A stretch of 41,172 nt of DNA from an uncultured candidate division Zixibacteria bacterium (lineage in GTDB: Bacteria > Zixibacteria > MSB-5A5 > GN15 > PGXB01). This document shows positions 18,895 to 26,272 of the stretch, piece after piece (position 1 is the first letter of the stretch; each line of letters starts with the position of its first letter). The stretch spans positions 1-41,172 of the forward strand of contig CALMKK010000313.1 in the NCBI GenBank assembly GCA_937867135.1, written 5' to 3'. The notes beneath the pieces were generated by a model. It was not told where the DNA came from. It did no database searches and was given only the letters and a program-made list of their open reading frames with translations. The translations under genes and the position numbers were made by a program.

Positions 18895-20288
18895 TATACG
18901 GCATAGAACAACTGGCATATATTGTCGATGGCGCCCTTTTCATCTTTTCTTTGCATTGGATGAACGACCCCAAAACCGCCCGGCGCGGCGTCATTTTTGG
19001 GGTGGCGGCGATGCTTCTGGCGATTATCACCACCTGGATTCAACCCCAGATTGTCAATCACGCCTGGATTATAATTGCCATTATTGCCGGAATCGCGGTT
19101 GGGATTCCCTTATCGCTGGTGCCGTTGACGGCAGTCCCTCAGAGAACGGCTCTTTCCCATGCTTTCGGAGGCGCGGCGGCCGGGCTGGTAGGGACCGCCA
19201 AATATTTCCTCTGGCTGGGCGAAGGCTCCGAGCAACTCACCCAATTTCGGATGATTGCTATCGTGGCCGAAGTGATATTGGGCTTCCTGACTTTCACCGG
19301 AAGTCTGCTGGCGGCCGGGAAACTCCAGGAAATCCGTTGGATTCCCCAGCGGCCGGTGACTTACCCTTTCCAGAATGTAATCAATATCGGCTTGCTGGTT
19401 ATAGCGGCCGGTCTTGGGACCCTTTTGGTCATTTATCCCGGCGCCTCGTGGTCATCGACCGTATTTCTGGCAATCATCGCTCTCTCATTAATTTTCGGGG
19501 TCCTTTTCATTATCCCGATCGGCGGAGCCGATATGCCGACCGTGATTTCGATTTTGAATTCCTACGCGGGTTTATCCGCCGTGGCGATGGGCTTTGTCCT
19601 TGACAACAAACTCCTGATTACCGCCGGGGCGCTCGACGGTTCCAGCGGATTGATATTATCGATAATCATGTGCCGGGCGATGAACCGTTCTTTTACCAAT
19701 GTCCTGTTCGGGGCGTTCGGATCTGTTCAAGCCGCCAAGGCGACAGGCGAACAGAAAATATATAAGCAGGAGACAATCGAAGGGGCCGCGCAGATTCTGG
19801 AACAGGCCCGTCTCGTCGTCATTATTCCTGGTTACGGGATGGCCGTGGCCCAGGCCCAGCACCGCATTCGGGAACTATATGACCAACTCAAGAAGCGCGG
19901 GATTACCGTAAAATTTGCGGTCCATCCGGTGGCGGGACGAATGCCGGGGCATATGAACGTCCTTTTGGCCGAAGCCAACATTCCATATGAGGATCTGGTG
20001 GAGATGGATGATATCAACTCCGACATGCCGCAATGTGATGTGGCGTTAGTCGTGGGGGCCAACGATGTGGTCAATCCGTCGGCCCGATACGATAAATCGA
20101 CCCCGATTTACGGAATGCCGATAATCGACGCCGATCGGGCCCGTCTGGTGCTGGCCATCAAACGAAGCAAGAATCCCGGCTTCGCCGGCATTGATAACGA
20201 GCTGTATTTTAAAGATAACACCTGGATGCTGTTCGGCGACGCCAAAGCGGTGGTCGGCGACCTGGCCAAACAGCTTGCCCACGGTTAA
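18891..20288 (+). CDS. pntB: NAD(P) transhydrogenase beta subunit
   Basis: membrane region plus NADP domain (VIIPGYGMAVAQAQH, VAGRMPGHMNVLLAEA, VVGANDVVNP); ATGA overlap with pntAb. Confidence 0.96.
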   Translation: MIYGIEQLAYIVDGALFIFSLHWMNDPKTARRGVIFGVAAMLLAIITTWIQPQIVNHAWIIIAIIAGIAVGIPLSLVPLTAVPQRTALSHAFGGAAAGLVGTAKYFLWLGEGSEQLTQFRMIAIVAEVILGFLTFTGSLLAAGKLQEIRWIPQRPVTYPFQNVINIGLLVIAAGLGTLLVIYPGASWSSTVFLAIIALSLIFGVLFIIPIGGADMPTVISILNSYAGLSAVAMGFVLDNKLLITAGALDGSSGLILSIIMCRAMNRSFTNVLFGAFGSVQAAKATGEQKIYKQETIEGAAQILEQARLVVIIPGYGMAVAQAQHRIRELYDQLKKRGITVKFAVHPVAGRMPGHMNVLLAEANIPYEDLVEMDDINSDMPQCDVALVVGANDVVNPSARYDKSTPIYGMPIIDADRARLVLAIKRSKNPGFAGIDNELYFKDNTWMLFGDAKAVVGDLAKQLAHG

Positions 20289-20753
20289 TTCGCATTAATA
20301 TTTCCGGCATAAGGTATCTTTCACGGGGGGAATATCGGCATTTCCGCAGGTTTACCGGGCAGTACTATATATATTGCACAAAAAGAATTTATCTCATCCG
20401 GAATTAATTATGTGAAGAGTTATAGTATAATAATACCTTCTAAATATCCTATCTGTGATAATAATTGTCCGAATTCAAAATCGGAAATCCATAATTTCAT
20501 CCGAGCGTCCTGGAATTAAGGCAAAAAATCTCATAACAATCAAATTTGCATTGACTTATTATGGAATCAAGCATAAATTAAAGTGCATCTTTGTCATTTC
20601 AAGATATTAATATCGCTGCCTTGGCAACTATCAGAGAGGTATGACAGTGCCGCGAAATGTCTTGCTCTACATTGTTAGTTTCTTTCCGGTAAGCCTGAAG
20701 GAAAGAAAGGAATCCAATTAATAATCCAATAATTCGGACAGGGAGCAATAAAA

Positions 20754-21305
20754 ATGCCTGAATGCCAACATCAATGGGAAATGACCAATGTTCGATTCGG
20801 CTATGTAGTCTTCGAAAAGTGCTTCCACTGTAATTCCTTAGAAACATATTTCACCACTGAAGCGAATCCCATATTGGGTGACAAATATCGCGACGGCGAC
20901 TGCTTCTGGAGCGTGGTTGAGAATGCTCAATCGTTTCAATTTGATTTGCGCTGCACCAAATGCGGTCATGTCGAGAAATTTGAGGACTTGATGGGATTTC
21001 TTCACTGCACCGGATGTCTGGATGATTGTCAGGTCGATATCATGAGGAGGCAGCTTGAAGCCAAGAAAACCTGGATACTGGTCGCATTTGGTTTTCTCAA
21101 GAAGAAGGGAAAGCACACTGTTCCTTCTTACAAACTGGATATACTGACCGACTATTTCAACCAGAGGAGGGACACAAAGCGTTCGAAGATTAAAATACTC
21201 TCATTTGATTTAATAACGGATCTTTCGAATTGCAGAGGCGATTTTATTCATGACGTCGGGATGCTGTCGACTGAACCCATAGCAGAAAGAAAACCGATAT
21301 TTTGA
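20754..21305 (+). CDS. Cys-rich Zn-ribbon-like hypothetical protein
   Basis: CFHC, CTKC, CTGC motifs; RBS GGGAGC upstream; leads the redox operon. Confidence 0.65.
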   Translation: MPECQHQWEMTNVRFGYVVFEKCFHCNSLETYFTTEANPILGDKYRDGDCFWSVVENAQSFQFDLRCTKCGHVEKFEDLMGFLHCTGCLDDCQVDIMRRQLEAKKTWILVAFGFLKKKGKHTVPSYKLDILTDYFNQRRDTKRSKIKILSFDLITDLSNCRGDFIHDVGMLSTEPIAERKPIF

Positions 21306-21349
21306 TTTCGAGCAGTTACAATATTGCCGCGAATCATCAGGAGAAAATT

Positions 21350-21685
21350 ATGAATACTCAGGACTTAATTGAAAAACTCGGATTAAAACCTTTAAGCAAA
21401 TTCGAACCTCGGGAAATTAATGGTGTATTCATATCCGACATGATAAGCGACGTAATGGCCGGCGCCAAGTCCGGAAATCTTTGGCTCACTGTGCAAACGC
21501 ATAAAAGCATAGTCCCAGCCGCCAATCTGGTTGATGCCGCGGCCGTGGTGATAACGAGCGGCAAAGAAGTTCCGATTGAAACCGTTGAACTCGCCAGTAA
21601 ATACAATATTGCGATTCTGTCAACAAGTTTGCCGACGTACGAGCTGGTAGGAATGCTGTATGCCCTCAAGCCGATATCCCGTTAA
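21350..21685 (+). CDS. DRTGG domain protein
   Basis: GVFISDMISDVMAGAKSGNLWLTVQTHKSIVPAANLVDAAAVVITSGKE; typical of hydrogenase-linked DRTGG proteins. Confidence 0.82.
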   Translation: MNTQDLIEKLGLKPLSKFEPREINGVFISDMISDVMAGAKSGNLWLTVQTHKSIVPAANLVDAAAVVITSGKEVPIETVELASKYNIAILSTSLPTYELVGMLYALKPISR

Positions 21686-21785
21686 GGAATCTATTTCGGG
21701 CAATTGGTTGGGGAATAAAAGAAGACGATGGGGAAATGATCAAACTGGGAGAGTCTGCTTTCTGTTATGGAGCCCCGGGAGTCAT

Positions 21786-22583
21786 GTGGAAATTAGAATA
21801 ATAAAGGACGCATTGGCAGCTTCGATCATAGAAGCTGAGGATAATCTGAATTCCACCGTGGAGCATATTTATGCCTCGGATTTGATGAGCGATGTCCTAG
21901 CATTCGGCAAACCGAACTCGGTGCTTCTTACCGGTCTGGCCACCCAGCAGGCGGTTATATCGGCTCACATGGCCGAATTCAAAGGGGTTGTTTTCATTCG
22001 CGGGAAAAGGCCGAAGGATGGGTCCATCAAAATCGCGCGTGACAACCATCTTATACTGCTAACTACGGAACTTGATATGTTCGATGCTTGTGTACGAATA
22101 GATGCCGCCGATAGAGGAACTCTTCCCGATTCAAAATCCGGAATGGCGACCCAGAGATCGCCGGAAATGTTATTGAATCACGAGATGTATATAAACGGCA
22201 AAGATTTTGTCAATGCCGGGATGGTATCGACCGAAGTAAAATCGATATTGAAAAAAATAGGATTCGATCACAAGCTTATTCGGCGCGTCGCTATTTCCAC
22301 TTACGAAGGGGAAATGAATGTCGTTATGCATGCGATACGGGCCAAGGTTATTCTTTCAATTACCCCCAAGGTAGTGGAGGTAATAATTATCGATGAGGGA
22401 AAAGGGATCCCCAATGTCGATTTGGCGATGCAGGCCGGCTATTCTACCGCCACTGAAGAGATGAGAGCCTTGGGCTTCGGCTCCGGGATGGGCCTGCCCA
22501 ATATAAAAAAGAACTCCGATGAAATGAAAATTGAAAGCGAAGTGGGAATAGGCACCAGATTGGAGATGAGGTTCTTAATTTGA
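21786..22583 (+). CDS. DRTGG domain fused to RsbW/anti-sigma-like HATPase domain (likely GTG start at 21786)
   Basis: HIYASDLMSDVLAFGKPNSVLLTGLATQQAVISAHMAEFKGVVFIRGK followed by RRVAISTYEGEMNVVMHA...DEGKGI...GFGSGMGLPNIKK. Confidence 0.82.
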   Translation: MEIRIIKDALAASIIEAEDNLNSTVEHIYASDLMSDVLAFGKPNSVLLTGLATQQAVISAHMAEFKGVVFIRGKRPKDGSIKIARDNHLILLTTELDMFDACVRIDAADRGTLPDSKSGMATQRSPEMLLNHEMYINGKDFVNAGMVSTEVKSILKKIGFDHKLIRRVAISTYEGEMNVVMHAIRAKVILSITPKVVEVIIIDEGKGIPNVDLAMQAGYSTATEEMRALGFGSGMGLPNIKKNSDEMKIESEVGIGTRLEMRFLI

Positions 22584-22615
22584 TTTATTTTTGACGGATA
22601 AGGGATGCGACTCAG

Positions 22616-23884
22616 ATGGCACAATATTATCACGCGCATAAAGTATTATTGGAAAATTGCCGCGGTCATTCGTTATGCATGCGGCGCTGTCCGACACAGG
22701 CCATTAGAATCCGTTGGGGCAAAGCGGCCATTTCGGATGATCTTTGTGTCGACTGCGGAACCTGCATCTCGACCTGTCCTTCCGGTGCGATAATCCCGGT
22801 TACCGATCCCCTCGGCGAAATTAGCGGATTTAAGTATAAAGTCGTCGTTCCATCGCCGGTTCTCTATTCCCAATTCGAGCCGACCATTCACCCTTATCTG
22901 ATTCATCAAGCATTTAAATCACTAGGCTTCGATGAGGTGGTGGATGTAGGATTTTTTTATTCTGTTTTGACAAAGGCTTTGTGTCAATTCATAAGTAAAA
23001 GCCAAAGAAGACGACCCATGATATCATCGCTATGCCCCTCAATTCTAAGATTGATTCAAGTCAAATATCCCGATCTGGTGGAACACGTCGTCCCTCTGGA
23101 TGTGCCCAGGGAAATTGTCGCCCGCGAAATAAGAAGGACATTTCCGGAAAAGCTGGGGCTCAAATCAGAGGATATCGGAATAATATATATAGCTCCCTGT
23201 CCGGCCAAAATTGTTTCCATTAAACAGCCGGCGGAAAAAACCCGGTCATGGTTCGACGGGGCAGTTTCGGTTCGAGATGTCTATGCCGTGCTTCATCCCC
23301 GCATTTCGGGATTGAAGAAGCAATTCACTCCGGATCAAGTTCCCAAAGATTTTGTATTCAGCGTGAGTTGGACAACAATGGGAGGGGTGGTCCGCGAGGC
23401 GGAAACGGAGAATTGGCTTTCGGTCTCCGGTCTGGATCATGTAATGAAGATATTTGATGATATCGAGAATTCCCGACTGCGCAATGTCGATTTCGTCGAA
23501 GCCCTCGCCTGTATGCTGGGTTGTGTAAGCGGCTCATTCAACATAGAAAATCCGTATATTGCCCGATCCAACAGCTTGAAGCAGAGAAGCAAATACGAAC
23601 ACTTCAGCATCCCCGATGATAGTGATATTGAAAAGAAATTGAATGAGGGATATTTTTATATCGAGAATCCCGTCTTGCCTCGCCCCACCAAATATTTCGA
23701 TACCGATCTTGAAACATCGATAAAAAGAATGCGGGAGAGAGAGCGGATTTATCAGAACCTCAGGCAGATTGACTGCGGCTGCTGCGGAGCACCGACCTGC
23801 ATGGCTTTCGCCGAGGATTGTGTCAGAGGTGAGGCCAAATTGACCGACTGCATATTCCTGACACAGACCTGGGGAAAGGAATAA
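22616..23884 (+). CDS. divergent [FeFe]-hydrogenase large-subunit-like protein with 2x[4Fe-4S] N terminus and C-terminal 4-Cys cluster domain
   Basis: ferredoxin motifs CRGHSLCMRRCP and CVDCGTCISTCP; H-cluster-like SSLCPS, APCPAK, EALACMLGCVSG; C-terminal CGCCGAPTCMAFAEDCVRGEAKLTDC. Confidence 0.88.
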   Translation: MAQYYHAHKVLLENCRGHSLCMRRCPTQAIRIRWGKAAISDDLCVDCGTCISTCPSGAIIPVTDPLGEISGFKYKVVVPSPVLYSQFEPTIHPYLIHQAFKSLGFDEVVDVGFFYSVLTKALCQFISKSQRRRPMISSLCPSILRLIQVKYPDLVEHVVPLDVPREIVAREIRRTFPEKLGLKSEDIGIIYIAPCPAKIVSIKQPAEKTRSWFDGAVSVRDVYAVLHPRISGLKKQFTPDQVPKDFVFSVSWTTMGGVVREAETENWLSVSGLDHVMKIFDDIENSRLRNVDFVEALACMLGCVSGSFNIENPYIARSNSLKQRSKYEHFSIPDDSDIEKKLNEGYFYIENPVLPRPTKYFDTDLETSIKRMRERERIYQNLRQIDCGCCGAPTCMAFAEDCVRGEAKLTDCIFLTQTWGKE

Positions 23885-23925
23885 TTGGAAAAGCCCAAGT
23901 TCGATTGATTGCTGGAGACTAATCT

Positions 23926-24375
23926 ATGGTGGACAAGTATAAAGAAATATTCGATGAATTTTCCGGTGAGGCGGGGGACCTGATCCCAATTCTGCAGAAG
24001 ATACAAAATAAATGCGGATATATCTCTGACGACGCTATCAGGAGCATATCTCCCTTCCTCAGGATTTCCGACAACCAAATATATGGTGTGGCATCTTTTT
24101 ATTCCCAATTTCGTTTCACGGAGCCGGGAAGAAACTCTATAAAGGTATGCATGGGGACCGCCTGTCATATGAAAGGCGGTCATATTTTGGGCGAAGCCGT
24201 CGAACGGGAACTCAAGGTTAAACCGGGACAGACAACGGAGGACAAGAGATTTGATTTTCAAAGAGTAGCCTGCCTGGGCTGTTGCGCTTTGGCGCCTGTC
24301 GTGCAAATCAATAATGACATTCGTAGCCGAATGACGGTGATTCGATTGAAGCAATTATTGGATAAATATGAATAA
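23926..24375 (+). CDS. NuoE-like [2Fe-2S] subunit (HydC/HndA type)
   Basis: GVASFYSQFRF, CMGTACHMKGG, CLGCCALAPVVQIN. Confidence 0.94.
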   Translation: MVDKYKEIFDEFSGEAGDLIPILQKIQNKCGYISDDAIRSISPFLRISDNQIYGVASFYSQFRFTEPGRNSIKVCMGTACHMKGGHILGEAVERELKVKPGQTTEDKRFDFQRVACLGCCALAPVVQINNDIRSRMTVIRLKQLLDKYE

Positions 24376-26272
24376 ATTTAAGGAAATCAGTCGGACAGCC
24401 CGCAAGAAATGGGATCAGCTCCAGAGCAGTGCAATCCCGATCATTTATTTGGGAACGGCATCATGCGGACGGGCGGCGGGAGCCAAAGATGTCCACGAGG
24501 CGATTAAGAGGTATTTGAAAGATAATAAGCTGCAAGCACGTATTATCGAAGTCGGATGTATAGGTCCCTGCTATTTGGAACCTTTGATGGACATCAGACT
24601 CCCCCATAGCCCCAGAATCAGCTACGCCAATGTCACTCCTGAAAAAGCCCGAAGAATCATCGAATCACTCCTAATAAATGGAAATCCCCAGGTCCAGATG
24701 GCTTTGGGTCATTTCGGCGAGAACGGGGATAAATTAATCGAAGGGATTCCCCGCTTTTACGACCTTCCGATGCTGAAATCCCAAGTAAGAATCGTGCTCA
24801 GGAATTGCGGCTTAATTGACCCGGAGGATATTGATCATTACATAGCCAATGCCGGCTATGCCGGGTTCCTCCAGGCTTTGGAAAAAGGTCCGGAAGGCGT
24901 AATTGCCGAAGTCAAAGACGCCGGGCTACGGGGCCGGGGAGGGGCCGGTTTCCCGACTCATAAAAAATGGGAGACCTGCCGCAATGCGCCGGGGAATATC
25001 AAGTATATGATCTGCAATGCTGACGAAGGTGATCCGGGCGCATTCATGAATCGTTCTCTGATAGAAGGTGATCCCCATTGCGTGTTGGAAGGATTATTGA
25101 TAGCCGCCTATGCCATTGGCGCATCGCACGGCTACATTTACATTCGGGCGGAATATCCGCTGGCCATAGTCCGCTTAAAAAAGGCAATTTCTCAAATGCG
25201 CGCCTATGGATTGATAGGAAAGAATATTCTGAATTCGGGATTCGATTTTGACATCACCATTAAAGAAGGTGCTGGTGCATTTGTCTGCGGAGAAGAAACG
25301 GCGCTTATAGCTTCCATCGAAGGAAAGCGGGGTATGCCCAAATCGCGCCCTCCCTTTCCCGCGATATCCGGTCTGCATGGCAAGCCCACCATTATAAACA
25401 ATGTGGAAACTCTCGGCACTCTGCCCAACATTTTGCGCAACGGCGCGGCTTGGTACCGCCAATACGGGACACCGGGGAATTATGGAACGAAAACCTTTTC
25501 ACTGGTCGGCAAGATCCGGCGATCCGGGCTCATTGAAGTTCCATTGGGGACTCCGCTCCGCCAAATTATTTTCGACATCGGGGGAGGGTCTAATAAACAA
25601 TTTAAAGCCGTGCAGACCGGCGGTCCTTCAGGGGGGTGCCTGTCGGAAGAATTTCTGGATACTCCGGTCGACTATGAGTCACTGGGAGCGGCCGGATCCA
25701 TTATGGGTTCCGGGGGCCTGATTGTGATGGATGAAGATACGTGTGTCGTGGACGTGGCCAGATATTTTCTGGATTTCACGCAAAAAGAGTCGTGCGGTAA
25801 ATGCTCGCCCTGTCGCGTCGGATCTGGGCATCTGGTGGAGATACTGGATCGAATAACGAAAGGACGAGGGTTACCCGAGGATTTGATAAAACTCCAAACA
25901 CTGGGAGAAACAATAAAGCGGGGTTCGTTGTGCGGGTTGGGACAAACAGCGCCGAATCCCGTTTTGACAACCTTGCGATATTTCCGTTCGGAATACTTGA
26001 ATCACATAAAAGAGAAGAATTGCCCGGCGGCGGTGTGCAAGGAGTTGATAGAGTACAGGGTCATCCCCGAAAAATGTACCGGGTGCCGGGGATGTGTGGC
26101 GGTCTGTCCGACCGGGGCCATAACCGGCCCGCGGTCCGAACCGCATAATTTAGATCCGACCAAATGCATCAAATGCCGGGCCTGTTATGAAGTCTGTCGT
26201 TTTGACGCGATTGCGGGTGATGCAATTATTATAAGGTCCAGACGGAGAATACACGATGACCATACCGCGTAA
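24368..26272 (+). CDS. NuoF-like NAD(P)H/FMN subunit with C-terminal 2x[4Fe-4S] (HydB/HndC type)
   Basis: GLRGRGGAGFPTHKKW, CNADEGDPGAFMNR, GAGAFVCGEETAL, ESCGKCSPCRVG, C-terminal CTGCRGCVAVCP and CIKCRACYEVC. Confidence 0.96.
   Translation: MNKFKEISRTARKKWDQLQSSAIPIIYLGTASCGRAAGAKDVHEAIKRYLKDNKLQARIIEVGCIGPCYLEPLMDIRLPHSPRISYANVTPEKARRIIESLLINGNPQVQMALGHFGENGDKLIEGIPRFYDLPMLKSQVRIVLRNCGLIDPEDIDHYIANAGYAGFLQALEKGPEGVIAEVKDAGLRGRGGAGFPTHKKWETCRNAPGNIKYMICNADEGDPGAFMNRSLIEGDPHCVLEGLLIAAYAIGASHGYIYIRAEYPLAIVRLKKAISQMRAYGLIGKNILNSGFDFDITIKEGAGAFVCGEETALIASIEGKRGMPKSRPPFPAISGLHGKPTIINNVETLGTLPNILRNGAAWYRQYGTPGNYGTKTFSLVGKIRRSGLIEVPLGTPLRQIIFDIGGGSNKQFKAVQTGGPSGGCLSEEFLDTPVDYESLGAAGSIMGSGGLIVMDEDTCVVDVARYFLDFTQKESCGKCSPCRVGSGHLVEILDRITKGRGLPEDLIKLQTLGETIKRGSLCGLGQTAPNPVLTTLRYFRSEYLNHIKEKNCPAAVCKELIEYRVIPEKCTGCRGCVAVCPTGAITGPRSEPHNLDPTKCIKCRACYEVCRFDAIAGDAIIIRSRRRIHDDHTA

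Noticed and set aside
21736-21801. 21-codon ORF MIKLGESAFCYGAPGVMWKLE overlapping the DRTGG-HATPase start
   Set aside because: Too short to support; may only reflect chance in the leader
23752-24354. 200-aa minus-strand ORF
   Set aside because: Antisense to the hydrogenase-like gene and NuoE; those are strongly supported
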